Source: Mortierella sp. BCC40632 (lineage: Eukaryota; Mortierellomycota; Mortierellomycetes; Mortierellales; Mortierellaceae). Taken from it: DNA of 64,000 nt. The notes under the pieces were generated by a model that saw only the letters and a program-made list of their open reading frames with translations, searched no databases and was not told the origin of the DNA. The DNA lies in contig WAEK01000029.1 in assembly GCA_011634665.1 (NCBI GenBank), forward strand, positions 249,001 through 313,000, read 5' to 3'. Both the position numbers and the translations under genes were made by a program. Position 1 is the first letter of the stretch. Each line of letters begins with the position of its first letter. This document shows positions 1-12,080 of the stretch, in pieces.

Positions 1-394
1 CTCTTTCTCCCTCTCTTTCTCTAGAAATAAACACGCCCACACTCACACATTCACACTCACATAAACACATACCACATCATTTCTGCATTCATCCAGATTC
101 ACACACGCCCTCTGCCCCCTCCCCAAAGGAGTTGAGCATTGGCCTCCCCACTCCTTCTCCTTTCCCCACCCTTCTTACTTCTGCGCCACAGGCCCAGAGG
201 TGGCAAAGAAAAACCATTGTTCTTTCAAATGCCCAGCCACCTGAGAAACCAATCAACCCATTCACACACATAAACGCACACGCACTACATATCTATTCAC
301 CTATTTACACACATCAAGAACATTGGTCTTTTGGGATGAGACAAAGAGAAAAAGAAGCGAGCAAGGGGGGGGGGATGAGGGAGGAGATGCTTAC

Positions 395-1778
395 CTCTGC
401 GGAAGGGATCCTTCCTGCGGGGCAAATATCCCCTGGGCCTCAGTGGCGAGATGAGCTTGCGAGAGCGAATCATTCTCAACTCGGCTGCCATCATCCGTAG
501 ATAGTCCGTGTTGGAACGCGTCTCACGTATGATGAGCGACCGCGGTAGCGCTGGTGCCGTCTTTTCCTTGTCACTACTGCTATTGGAAGCACTCTTGGGC
601 TCCTTAGTAGCGTTGTTCTGGTTGCAGCTCTCGTTGCAGGGTTTCTTGTGGTTCTTGATACTCGTCTTTACCACTGCAAGACGCGGCGGTGGGGGTGGTG
701 GACGAGTCCGTTCAACAACGGGTGTTTCGTGGTATGTAAAAGTGGTCAAGGGGATGGTATCAGACGGGGCAGGTCTAAACTTACCCATGGCCGCAAAGGC
801 CGCTGGGTAGTTTACAGATCGCTGCGAGTCGGACGACGGCAAAGGCGTCGATGACTGGTCGCAGGGAACTGCTGGTGCGGGAGCAAGATTTGGCAAGGCT
901 AGGAGTGCATCACCCAAGGGGGAGGCTGGCAATGGGGTTGCATCCACGGTCGCCACCGGAGACGCGTTCGAGACGAGGAGAGCGATTGGAGGCGAGAACA
1001 ACTCTAACCCTTCGCTCGACGTTGTGGGTGTGTCTACAGTGTTTCGAGTATTCGTAAACGAGCCAGCGGCGCTCCACGGGAAAGTGGCCGTCGAAGCTTT
1101 GTATTGGGCCTTCAGGTTGGCCCAGAATCCCAAGCGGGTCGACGAAGAAGCGGATTCGGGCAGTAGTGACTGGATGGAATGGACCAACGGTTGGATCAGC
1201 TGTGTTCGGACAAGACTACTTCTCGTCTCACTGTCCTCGTCTGTGATCTGAACAGGGCAAGTCGTCGTTGCCGTTGTAGGCTGCAGTTCCAGGCACGTTG
1301 GTGGAGATGGTGCCCGAGCAGCCGTGGTTCGCCTTGCCTTGGGCGAAGCAGTCGCAGACGAAGGGGTCGTCACAGACGAAGAAGCAGGCAGCGACACAGG
1401 AGAGGCGCCAGTAGCGGCAGCACCAGAGGACTGCATGGTCCGGCGGCTACTATTGGCGTTGGCCTTTCTCCGGCGAGGAGGGATGGTGCCGTATGGCTGC
1501 GGCGCATTAGCTGTAAACTGGGCAACGAGCTCCTTGTATGAAAGAGAGCTAGCGGAGCCAGAGCCATTATGGCCAGTGGAGTTGGCATTGAGTGACAACT
1601 GGCGCTGCTTGGCTGCAGGTGAAGGTGGGTTGGTCGAGGCAAGACGCTTGTTGGCAGAAGAGGATAGGGTTGAAGAGGGCGTTTGAGCGAGGGCTGTTGG
1701 TGCTGGAGCAAGGGCTAATGGGGCAGAGGTGTCCTGGCGCAGGCAGGGGGAAGCGGACGGTCGTATGAGCGACAGCAT
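395..1778 (-). CDS. Low-complexity protein with conserved-looking basic C-terminal block (partial)
   Basis: Main exon of a minus-strand gene, starting at the ATG at 1776-1778 and leaving a GTAAGC donor at 389-394. The last 461 complete codons before the donor keep one frame, ending in phase 1. Further exon(s) lie at the extreme left edge or outside the window; a weak TTTCTAG acceptor on this strand sits near position 21. The first ~370 residues are rich in Ser, Pro, Ala and Thr, with a poly-Pro run (RPPPPPPR), and look disordered. The last ~40 coding residues form an ordered basic segment containing NTDYLRMMAAELRMIRSR and PLRPRGYLPRRKDPF. I have a vague impression of similar blocks in uncharacterised fungal proteins, but I know no function. 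Reading through the donor would only add low-complexity sequence, so splicing is preferred. Confidence 0.6.
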
Positions 1779-2206
1779 AGTTGGACGTTTGTTGGTGGTG
1801 GTAGTGGTGGTAGAAGAAGAGGAGTGAGGAAGAGGGGAGGAAGGGGATATAGAAGGGAAGGATGATCAGAGGTAGGCGAGGAGGGGCGGGGAGGCCAAGT
1901 AAGGCGAGGCGGGGCAGGAAAGAGGAAGAAGGAAGGAGGGTAGGAGAGGAGGAAGAGGAGGAAGAGGAGGAGGAGGAGGAGGATGTTGCGAAAATGTGAA
2001 TGGGATGAGATGGATGAAATGAATGAGGAAAGAATGGAAGGATGGAGAGAGAAAGAAGAAGAAGAAGAAGAAGACAGGGAGAGAGAGAGACAGAGAGACA
2101 AAGAAATAAGTAAATGCTCTCTCTTTTTTTCTTATGGGATTGAATACTCTGAAAAAGAGAACTCTCGATGCCCATCCCCACCCAACGCGCAAAGAGAAAA
2201 GGTACA

Positions 2207-2207
<1 letters not shown>

Positions 2208-2242
<35 letters not shown>

Positions 2243-2247
2243 GTTGT
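2208..2247. repeat. (GTT)n microsatellite
   Basis: Eleven uninterrupted GTT units followed by an imperfect continuation, in the non-coding DNA upstream of the minus-strand gene starting at 1778. Confidence 0.95.
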
Positions 2248-2333
2248 TGCATGCATCCAGACGGTACTCCACGCCATGCGGTCCACACGGCTAGAGTACA
2301 TCCATCCATACATCTGCAGACATACCACCCATG

Positions 2334-2334
<1 letters not shown>

Positions 2335-2410
<76 letters not shown>
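2335..2410. repeat. (CT)n microsatellite, 38 units
   Basis: A perfect 76-bp CT dinucleotide tract, followed by an imperfect pyrimidine stretch and a C run. On the sense strand of the gene starting at 1778 it is a GA tract about 560 bp upstream of the ATG. It is the longest dinucleotide repeat in the window. Confidence 0.97.
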
Positions 2411-2416
<6 letters not shown>

Positions 2417-2449
2417 CTCTCTCCCCCCGCCCTTTGTCCGCTCGGATGC

Positions 2450-3403
2450 ATTTGAGGTCCATCGTCTCTCCCATCGGATCCTTCCTAGCCACACATCTTC
2501 GTCGTCTTCTTCTCTCTCACTCTCCATCTTATGCGGCTACCCAGCCCAAGTCGGAAGGGCTAGCAAGATTAGTGTCGCTCCTCCCCCCCCTTTTTTTTTT
2601 TTGCTCTCCTCTGCCCTGCTACGCGTCGGGGTCAAGGATATGAACAGCTCCTTCTCTCTCACGTCCTTCTTTGTGCCACGTCTCGGGTTTTCTCTCTCTT
2701 TGGCTTTCTTCCTTTTTCTTTCAGCTTGGCTGTCCTCGATGCCTTCGGGTGGCCCTTGCCTCGACAGGGGGTGTTGGTACCACGGGAGTGACATGCCCAA
2801 CCTTGGACCAAGGCAGACACGCAGCCCATTGGCAAGAAGGATCAGGCGGCCCTGCCCCAAAAAGAGAAAAAGAAAACATGAGAAAGAGAGAAAGAAAATG
2901 CCACCATTCCCCTTCTCTTCACCCCCCTCTCCACTTCGCATCCAAACAAGGCTCGCATGGCCGAGAAGGCCTCATGAGCCATCCCGGCAAACGCAGCTCA
3001 ACCTAAATCGAGCCATTGCCGGGCTGCCCACAGACATACTACAAACAATACCTCGCCTCTCTCGTCTTGCTCCAAATAAGACTGCGAACCAGAAGAGGAC
3101 AGAGCAGGGTAGAGCAGGGCAAAGCGGCGAGAAAGGAGAGTGTGAGAGAATGTAAGAGTGTGAGAGAGCAAGCGACAGAAAAGGTGAGAGATGGAAATCG
3201 CAATGACAACATCCGTCATCTCGTCCTCATACACCTATTTCTCCCCACATTGTCTACCTTTTGTTCAGTCTTCTTGACCATCTTGAAACACCCTGGACTC
3301 GGACCGGACTGAACAACAGCCATCTTGATTTTTCTTACTCTGTTGTGCTTTGTCATTAACCATATCCCCATCTCGTGTTGCCTGCATCCGAACCTTGTGA
3401 GCA

Positions 3404-3434
<31 letters not shown>

Positions 3435-6400
3435 GATCCTGTCTGCCTTGACTGGGTCAATTGGGAGCAATTGGACTGGAGGACAGAAACTTGAAATATC
3501 CCCATCTTTTTTCTTTCTCTTTCTCTCGGGCGCGGCCGTGTTGTTGACCATAGTATGCATAGGAGCAAGTGGAACAGACAACTGCGTGTCACTTTCAGGC
3601 CCTGGCATCTCTTTTTTTTAATCGCAAATCCTAGTCGCCATCTTGCACCACCTCTCTCCCCTCCAAGAGAAGGAGAGAGAGAGAGAGAGAAAAGAGAGGA
3701 CAGGAGAGAGAGTGAGGAGAGAGGAGAGAGAATGACAAGGGAGACTATGGCATGCACCTTGTGAGGGCTGATCTTCACACATGACCGATTGTCGACCAAG
3801 AATGGACCCGTGAGTATCTTCCACATGCATTGCCGCCCTTGGGCCTCTCTTTCCTCTCTACCCTTCTTTCCCTTCCCTTCCCGAATCTGCTCTTTCTACT
3901 CCGGCATGCTGGACTGCTATGCCTACCTACACACTATCACTGGAAGATGATTTAAAGGAGAGTAAGAGTGAGAGAGAGAGCAAGAGAGAGAGATGGTATT
4001 TGAAGGTAACACATGCATCCTGTTCTGTTGTGTTCTCTCTCTCTCTCTCCTCTTTCTGTTTCTCTCAGAGGTCATCTTCACCTATCGTTCCCAAATCACA
4101 CGACCACGGAACGGATGGATAAGAGTATCTAGACCATGATACTATCCTAACCTTGTCTTGACCTGTGCAAACGCGTGAATGCTCTATTCTTTCCTATCTT
4201 CTCTACACTCTTTATCCTTCCTGTCTTCTTTTTCTTCTCTACTCCCTATCGGTCTCTAAGACTGCCTCCCTTTCCACAACGTTTTATGTGACGCAGGATA
4301 AAAAAAAGGTAGGACGAGAATTGTCCTAGGTCCCTCTTGGGAGCTCCCTTGCATGGATTTGACATGTAATTTCGATCAAAGGAGTGTTGGTCGCATTCCA
4401 GAAGAAACCTTCGTGTCCTTTCCTTACACGCGCAAACCTCTCCCTTGCTCTACCTTCTCTTCCCCCGCGTCGACCCTGCCCAATCTCTGGACCAATTGCC
4501 TTCACGGATTGGACTCAGGGTTGTCCCACGCATTGGCATGACCTGTTCACATTTCTTTTGGCGAATCAAAGCAACGGAACCGTCAAGGGGGAACATGGGA
4601 TGGAAGGAGAGGAAGGGGGGCTCTCTCTCTCTCTCACATACTCTATGTTACTCTGTTGAGGCGCTAACCCTGATCAAACTGTCATCTCATGCTTCACTGT
4701 TAGTCGAATTTCATTCTTCCCTTTCATCCTTTTGGGCTGTCTCCTGATTGTAACTGTCAACTGTGCCAATTTTTGTGTCTGGATTGCATGCGATTCTGTC
4801 TCTCCTGTTTTATTCACTTTTACTCAACCCATTCTCCACTATGTTGCATTTCGGAAGCATATCCGTGTCTCTCTTTCCTTTCACCCTGAGAACCAAAGCC
4901 CATGGATGAAGAGCGGGGCAAAATAAAAAAGAGTGGATGGGCATGATAATCCTCGTTGAAATGAACCGTCTGGGTTGAGCCAGATGAACCTTGAACCTTG
5001 CCATATTCGGCATTCCTTGCTCTCCTTTCTATATCCTTCGCTGTCCCATGTTGACGGATTCTATTCATCCGTCACCGACACTGGCCAGACTGGTCCTTGG
5101 AGTGTCAACCAGAAGCTCAAGCACAAGGTTTAGGTTTCGATTCGACGGGACGAAAACACAAAAAAACGTGTGTTTGGACGACCACCTTTTTGCAGGTCCC
5201 TTTTCTGTTTCCCAACCGCTCTCCGCCTCTCACCCACTTCGATATCTGACAGGAGTATATGTTACATGAGGGCTCTCCAAAGAGAGCGGTGAAGACATTT
5301 AGCAACAGAGAAAGAGAGGACAAAGGGGATTGAGGCAAAAGTGCTCCTGAGAAAATGAACTTGGGCGGTTTATGTTGTGGTTGGGCGGAGAGGGAGCACA
5401 GAAAGGTCCCTGACTCTCGTCAGGCTATTTTCCTTGTTGCAATTGGCGCCACCACCTACGTACACACACACACACACGCACACACACAATGGTATGGTGA
5501 GCAATATTAGCTAACTCTCTTCCCACGAAACTTCTATCCGCCCTGACCTCCTCCTCAAAGACTCAAGTGATACAAAAAAACGACATCAACAACAACAGCA
5601 ACGCCGCATGCCTCTAATTGCTTTGACAGGCTGTTTTCTACTCTTCAAGACCGCCATAAAATATCAAAACTGATCATATACAAACAAAACCATCTCCTCC
5701 CGCAAACTAAAGGCGCCCATGCAAAACAAAGATGCAATTAGAGTTCTTTCTTTCCTCAACGCCCATCCTAAAGAATCCGCCCACACATTTTTTTTTTTTT
5801 TTTTTTGCCTTTTCTTTTGCCTTTTCTTTTTAGACCCACTGCAGCAGCAGCACAAACTTCTGTAGTAGCTCGCTAACAAAAATGCAAGAGTCTAGGAGGC
5901 TGACCACCTAGAAACGGACTAGCCTTGGCAAATTGCTGTTTTTTTTTTTTTTTTTTTTTTTTTGGATTGCTTTTTTGTCTTCTGCATGCACGCTAAATAT
6001 CTTGATAGGAGATGGGGCACCTTTCTTCTTCCTCTTTCTCTCATCACGCGACTAAAGCTGAGAGCCGTTCAACTATCTAGTCTTTACTTCTTAGGCTGAC
6101 ACTAAGGCTTCCTCCTTCCCCCCTCTCTCTTTCTCTCTCATTGGGTGAAGTGGATGAGGTTGATATATCCTCATTAGCTAGTTGAGAGGTACCTAAAAAA
6201 AAAAAAAAAAAACTTTTCGCATAGTGCCTTACCTGTCCCTCAAAAACGGAATACTATCTCATTCTTGTTGGATGGCGAGTCCATATACTTAAGTCTCTGT
6301 TCCCCTTCCCGCCCCTCCTTCCTTTCAACTCTCACTCAGCTACTCACATCGTATCTTCGATGGATCTAAGGCACGCACACAGAGATTTTCATTCTATTTT

Positions 6401-6900
6401 TTTTTCTCGGCCCCATTCCATATTCTGAAATAGGAGAAGGAAAAATAGCTTCTCGCGTCCTTTTTTTTTTTGTCCCAGCGCAGCATAGGCAACACAGCCC
6501 TCGCACAGCCAAAACAGTAGAGTAGTAGCAAATAGGAGGAGAAAAAAAAAGTGCCGTAAGATGATGATAAAAAAAAATTCTTCTATTGCTTTTGTACATT
6601 ACATGCCTCAGAAAACAGCTGTCAATCAGGTATGCGACCTCTTTCCCCTCCACCTCTTATTATTTTTTTTTTTTTTGTCCTTCCAGTTTCTTGTTCTTTT
6701 TCATCCGATCATGGCTATTTGCCTCTTTTCTTTCTATAGGATGCACAAATCCAATCCTGCTCAAGTAGCCTCTGGTCGGATATGCATCATCCTTTGCCCC
6801 CTCTCCCCCCTCCAAAAAAGAGTAGAGTCCAGGAGATAATAACCATTCAAAAAGAAAGAAAGGATTTTTTTTTCTGAATAGATGTAACCCTTCTTTTTTT
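2450..6900. other. Gene-poor, microsatellite-rich intergenic block
   Basis: About 4.4 kb without a supportable gene. Open frames here are short, rich in Ser/Leu/Phe or Glu/Arg/Lys because they lie in pyrimidine or purine tracts, and show no recognisable domain or plausible exon chain. The plus strand is strongly pyrimidine-biased from about 2.5 to 4.9 kb. The block holds T runs at 3407-3434 and 5939-5963, an A run near 6194-6211, GA-rich DNA near 3670-3735 and an AC tract at 5461-5488. It presumably contains the upstream region of the gene at 395-1778 and the 3' flank of the uL24m gene. Confidence 0.7.
3407..3434. repeat. Poly(T) tract, 28 nt
   Basis: Uninterrupted T run in intergenic DNA, one of many 24-47 nt A/T homopolymers in this window. 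Confidence 0.95.
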
Positions 6901-8053
6901 TTAGTGGAACTTGGAGTATGGGTTCCTGAGCTCATCGACAATGCTTTTGTTGGGGAAAGGAGGAACGTTGATATCGGGGATAAAAGTCACCTCGCGAGCA
7001 TCTGCAGGCGACGTATCCTTGGGGCTCGATTGACGCTCGAGCTTATACTTTGCAATGTCGGCCTTGGGCTTGGGGATCTCCACCTCTGTACCGCTGACAA
7101 AACGCTTCCTCTCCGACTTGCCCGAAACGGGGTCGACCACGGAGCGGTAACGCGATCGGACAGGTTGCCTATGGTCGGAGGGGTAAAATAGTAGAATTTG
7201 GTCCAGAAAGGATATAGAGGCCACGGGTCAATAACGCAAGAGCAACGAAAAAACAAAAAATAAAAAATAAAAAAATTGACAAGCCAAAGTAACTCCTGAG
7301 ATTCCATGAGACGGAAAAATATCAAGTGATGTGATGACAGTAAAGGAATGAGAAAAGCCGAGTTTTGTCCGCCAATGTTTTTACCTTGTCATGGGGTCCA
7401 AAAGGGAAACGTTGGACACATGGATAGGGGTCTCGATCTGAACGCGTGTAGCCTTTGTGGGATCGCTAGCTTGAGGGCGAATGTGTTTTGTCGACTGGAG
7501 TAAATAGGGAGAACAAAGTTGTTAGCAGGGTCTCATATTTTGTCTGAACTCATGCCATCAAATAACAATAAAAAGATCCAGACTTAACAAAAATGCACAC
7601 ATACCAAGTTCCGGTCAGCGATAAGCACCGAGTTCAAGCTCCTGAGAACCTTCTTGACCATTCCTGTCTTTCCCTTCTCCTTGCCACTAGTGATAAGGAC
7701 CTATTGACGGACGCGAGATGCACACGGGCCAGTTGGCCAGGATGTGGGTTAGGGGATGGGTGATCCTTTTCGCAAGTAGAAGTGACGGGTACTAAAAGTC
7801 TGTACGCTCTTCTTCTATCGCAATATCAGGACAGAGTGTCTGAATTCATCCGTGGTATTCTATTGAAACGGGCTGCTCGTTCTCCTTGATGGTCCGAGCC
7901 ATCAGCGCCTGAGAAGTTGTTTGCCTATACCTCATCACCGCGGACAATTCTCCAGTTCTGGATCCTATCCTGAGGAGCAATGTATTTGACTCTGATAGGC
8001 TGCAGCTTTGTGTTGACCAAGCGGCGCATCATGGAAGAGAGTGAGGGCTGCAT
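6901..8053 (-). CDS. MRPL40: Mitochondrial large ribosomal subunit protein uL24m
   Basis: Four exons: 8053-7931, 7700-7605, 7494-7385 and 7168-6901, joining in frame to 198 residues. The start is the ATG at 8051-8053, and three GT-AG introns are present. Residues 34-65 give the uL24 KOW signature: WRIVRGDE at the end of exon 1 continues as VLITSGKEKGKTG in exon 2. This is followed by HIRPQ and the PIHVSNVSLLDP stretch typical of the L24 family. Residue 1 onward is basic (MMRRLVNTK), which fits mitochondrial import, and the C-terminal extension is expected for the mitochondrial rather than cytosolic version. uL24 binds 23S-type rRNA early in large-subunit assembly. The gene is divergently paired with mL54 over 254 bp. 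The name follows yeast usage. Confidence 0.9.
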
Positions 8054-8307
8054 GGCGACTGGTGATTAGCGTTTCCTTCCGACTGTTCCTGTGTGAGAAA
8101 AGAGAAAAAAGAAATGAAAGAGCGGGGTGGTGGTGGTGTGTGTCCTCCTGCACAAGTGGGTGATTCACCCGAACGACCGTTGTTTTGATCGGTCTCCTTT
8201 TTTCCAAGCCACGATTTCGCTTCCTCGCCCCTTTCCTACTACCCCACCCTTCTCGCACGCACGTCTCCTCCTCTCTCCTAAACCTACCTTCATTTGCTCA
8301 AGCAACA
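8054..8307. promoter_or_regulatory. Bidirectional promoter between uL24m and mL54
   Basis: 254 bp separate the two start codons. Near the middle, at 8158-8170, is a perfect inverted repeat, GGGTGA-T-TCACCC. It is a candidate site for a factor controlling both mitoribosomal genes. No TATA box is obvious. A shared promoter is inferred from geometry; the palindrome is seen directly. Confidence 0.6.
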
Positions 8308-8945
8308 ATGTCGATCCGGTCCATGTCAGCGGCCCTTTCCGGCCTTAGAACCGTCTCGGGACAGCAATCTCGTTGGATTCAGGTCTCTGCTCGCGCTTTC
8401 AATGCCAAGGATGACTCGGCTCCCAAAGGTCCGTCCACCGTCTCTCGTCTTTTTTTTTTCCCACCTCTCCCATCTCAGAGTTCCGAAGCGACTCCTAATG
8501 ACGATCGAATGCATCGCCTTTAGCGTTATTTTTCTTTTTTATTCTCCTTTTTGCAAGCTCTTTGTGCGCTCTTTGCGCGCTTTTTGCCTACTCTTCTTAT
8601 TAAGAATCTAACTGGATGATATTCCTTTTTCCCTCTTTGAATCTTTTTATATCTTGGCCATTGATCAACTGCCTACGTTCGCTCGCCTGATTTCGATCAA
8701 CAGTAAAGCGCACTGTTCAGTCAAGTGCGCCTGAAGGCACAGTGTTGAAGGGACTCAACTACATGAAGGATGGAAAGGATCCCATCGCCTTGGCGGACGA
8801 CGCATACCCCGAGTGGCTCTGGGAGATCAACGACCCTGAGGTCCGTGCCGCTAGAGTTGCCGACCCCGCCGATAAGAAGCATCACAAGGAGGCAAGGCGA
8901 CAGGCGATCAAGGCCGAGAACTTCATCCGTAACAAGAAGACGTAA
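8308..8945 (+). CDS. MRPL37: Mitochondrial large ribosomal subunit protein mL54
   Basis: Two exons, 8308-8428 and 8704-8945, joining in frame to 120 residues. The intron has a GTCCGT donor, weaker than the usual GTAAGT, and a CAACAG acceptor. The N-terminus is Ser/Arg/Ala-rich without acidic residues for about 35 residues, like a mitochondrial presequence. The C-terminal half carries the family signature: SSAPEGTVLKGLNY, the DPIALADDAYPEWLW block, then a basic RRQAIKAENFIRNKK tail. This matches the mL54 family (yeast MRPL37, Pfam 'Ribosomal_L37' of mitochondria). It is a structural protein of the mitochondrial 54S/39S subunit. It sits head to head with uL24m. Confidence 0.92.
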
Positions 8946-9466
8946 TTGACTAGCAAGACACGACGACGATGGCAAAGGAGGAAAAAAAAAGAGGAGACGG
9001 AAGGATGAAAGAGAAATAGTCGGAGCGATGGAATGGACGAGGAAACTTGTACGAGGAATTAGAGATTACACCCAACGAAAACACCCCCCTTACAGGAGAT
9101 GAGGAAGCAAGGAACCCCCCTAAATTGGGAGTCACCAAGTTTTGATGATGGACATGCCCCAACTCTTGTGATTTGCAGCATGTCCCCGTTACCGCCACCA
9201 CTATCATGCCCATTTCCTATGGATTCCTATCCTTTTTTTCTTTTCTTTTCTATGGGGCAACGAATCGGATATCGGATTTTTGTTGTACCCATGGATGACA
9301 GAGCAGGGATATGATTGAACGGAAAAGTCATCAGCTTGGAGCCACTCTCCAGTCCAGGAGGGGATTCACTCATTCATCTCTCAACACTCAACATGCACAC
9401 CGAACCCCTTTCCGATCGCCATACAGGTAGAAGGCGAATAAAAATCATGTAATATTATTCAAGCCA

Positions 9467-9497
<31 letters not shown>

Positions 9498-11953
9498 GGA
9501 AAGGATTGAAAGGAAAAAAGAAAGAGAGAAGGAGCTACGCGGTGTTTGGCTCTTTAGGATCACATTCCAACAGTGTTCGGAACTGCCATGATAGAGTCTA
9601 CCAACAGAACTAATCAGTTGTTTCATTTTGGACTTGAAAGTCCTTTATACAGAAGGTCCCTTCTCACCTGCTAACCAACCAACCTCAAGCATGCTCGCCA
9701 CGCGTTCTCAGCACTATTCTCCAATGGGAAGCTTGCTGCCAGGAATGCCCCAAACAAAACTGTTTCCCCAATCTGATAAACCGTTAGGTTAGGTTGTGCA
9801 AGGTTCCGGTTCTTAAAAAAGGAGAGGGGAGAGAGGTTCAATAGTGGGCGTCTACCTTGGCGCCACTAGAAGAGAACCTCCGGCAAATAACCCATCAAGC
9901 ATGTAGATCGTCCTTCTGCAGATTTCTTCTCTTTTTTTTTGCAGTGCATATCCTTTCTCTTTCTACAAAACCAAACCCAACGAAAGAGGCACGTTCTTTC
10001 TGGACCAAAGTGCCACAGGTGAAGACAAAAGTGCACGAGTTCCTCGTGATTGGGCAAGAAGGAAAGAAAAAAAATTAAAGAGGCGGAGAACAAGGCGTGT
10101 GTCTGTGTGCGCGTGTGTCCAGACAAACAGGAAAGGTAAAATGGGTCTGAACGTCCAAACAACAGTGACAACAATAACGACTGCTGAGAAAATCTTGAGC
10201 CCGTATCCATAAAGACTGTCAACAGGCACTACTCTCGTTAGTCTACATGTTAGTAAACACAACGTCTGAGAGAGAGAGATCCCATAACACACAGAGGAGA
10301 AAATTGGAAATTACTTACAGCCTGTCCTCTTAAACCACACGACTCTATCAGTCTTTGGGTTCCAAAGGCGGGCAAACACAAGAGAAAGAAGGAGGTACCT
10401 CGTGAATGAGGGCAGAGAAGGTGGGGTGAGGGTGTGGGGCGAAAGTGCGGGGGAAGATAATGACGACGACTATGATATGAGTGGTACACGATGAAGAAAA
10501 TATGGTCAAGAAAGAGAGAGATAAAGAGAGAATCTGCTGAAAGAATGGATTTTGCCGGCGAGTACCACGTTTCTCATCATTTACCCACCTTCTATTTCAT
10601 ATGCCAGAGTAACTCTACAAAGAGTAGGAGGCATCGTCCTCGTGGAAGGGGAGTTTAAGGAGGCGGAACCGCCGTCTTTTCCTCCCCTCCTTCTCTGCCT
10701 ACCCGCCACCTCCGCCTCCGCCTCCGAGTTCTAGATCGTGCTCCTCCGGATGCAGAGGCGTGGGAAACATGGTGCCCGCTGCAGTACAGAAGCAAGATCG
10801 ATACAAACACACACGGTTGCAGGGAGAGGAGGTCGGATGTCCGTTTAAACGAACACAAGCACGAAGTTGACGGAGCAGACTCCTGTGCTTAGTAGGAGCA
10901 AAAAGCGAGTAAGGGTTCATTTTGAATGTTGCGGAGTGAAATACTACATGCGGGTACAGGTTGGTTGCCATCATCTGCAGTGAGTGCATGCATGCACACT
11001 GTGGGGAGAGTCCGCTCTCTTCTGGCACCCTCCCCATTCGCCGTTTGCGGCTCTTTGCCCGCTCCGCAGATGCCGCTTGCTTTGACCGATCGGTGACCGA
11101 TTGTGTCCATGAGCAAGGTATCCATCGGCCTGCGCACATGTGTCTACGACACGCGCGTGGATAGGCTTTGGATGAATGAGGTGTCAAGGAGATAGGGAGA
11201 AACAGACAGGGTTGGCTGAACGAGACATAACTCGGCAGCCAATCATGTTGAAACGCACAGGTACCATCTTTCCTCATTATTTGTTCTCTGGAGCTCACTC
11301 ATTCCATTCGACCTGGGTTCACACGAACGTGGAGAAAAAAAAGGCAACAAAAACACGTATCTAGCCAAGTCAAGCTCGGTCCGATCCAAACAAAAAAAAG
11401 TGTTGACGGGCCCAATTGGCTATGAGCGAAGGAAGAGGGTGAAGAGGATGGGCGTTCGGAAGCGAGAGGCCTCCGACATTCTGCAGTCCCCACTCCGTCG
11501 TTTTTAACGTTGAGGTATCCTTTTTGCCAACCCGACTCGTGTTACTCTGACTTGCCTCGCCACATCGTCACTCCGGACAGGCGGGCCTAGAGGCAAAAGA
11601 GAAAGAAAAGGAAACTAGGGCCGGGGCGGGGGACGAGGGAGAGAGAAGAGAAAGAGAGCAGACACAACGGCGGATTAGTATCTCTAGCATTTCAAGATCG
11701 GGTTTCGCCTCTGCTTACCATGCCTCGGTGCTTATTGACCCTGACACTGTCGATTAATGCATTCCGTGCAAGAGCCTGTCCCTTCAATGTCGCCTGGCAT
11801 ATTACATAAAGAAATATAGACTAACAACAACAACCTATTCAGTCACCCCAATTCTGTATTGTATCTGTAGCCCCGTATCCTCGGAGAAGCGCCTTTGACT
11901 CCCTCTCCCCTCTTCTTCTTCCACACCGTCCCCGGATGACCACTCTTCCCCAC
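8946..11953. other. Intergenic region without supportable gene
   Basis: About 3 kb between mL54 and the nuclease gene. It contains an A run of 29 nt at 9466-9494, short palindromes such as the one around 11085-11095 (ACCGATCGGT), and no open frame with recognisable domains. The longest frame, 10699-11298 on the minus strand (199 codons), ends in a Gly run and has no family resemblance, so I leave it out. Confidence 0.6.
9466..9494. repeat. Poly(A) tract, 29 nt
   Basis: Uninterrupted A run about 520 bp downstream of the mL54 stop codon, in intergenic DNA. Confidence 0.95.
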
Positions 11954-11960
11954 TATAAAA
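11954..11960 (+). promoter_or_regulatory. TATA box of the S1/P1 nuclease gene
   Basis: TATAAAA about 120 bp upstream of the ATG at 12081. It lies ahead of a CT-rich stretch, as in many fungal core promoters. It also limits the likely 5' UTR to roughly 11985-12080, in which no other ATG occurs; this supports the chosen start. Confidence 0.65.
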
Positions 11961-12080
11961 GAGAGACCCCCTGACTCTTTCCCGGTTCTCGTCAGTCGCT
12001 CATCCTCTCCGGCCACTCTTTTTCTCCCTCTCCCTCCACCACCTCTATTTCCCTTGCGCAACACGCAACATTCCTTCGTC

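Noticed and set aside
1567..2527. Frames encoding long Arg-Glu, Leu-Ser, poly-Gln or poly-Asn runs
   Set aside because: Direct translation of the CT and GTT microsatellites, not proteins.
10699..11298. 199-codon minus-strand frame
   Set aside because: Ends in a poly-Gly run from a microsatellite, has no recognisable domain, no good promoter context and no exon partners.
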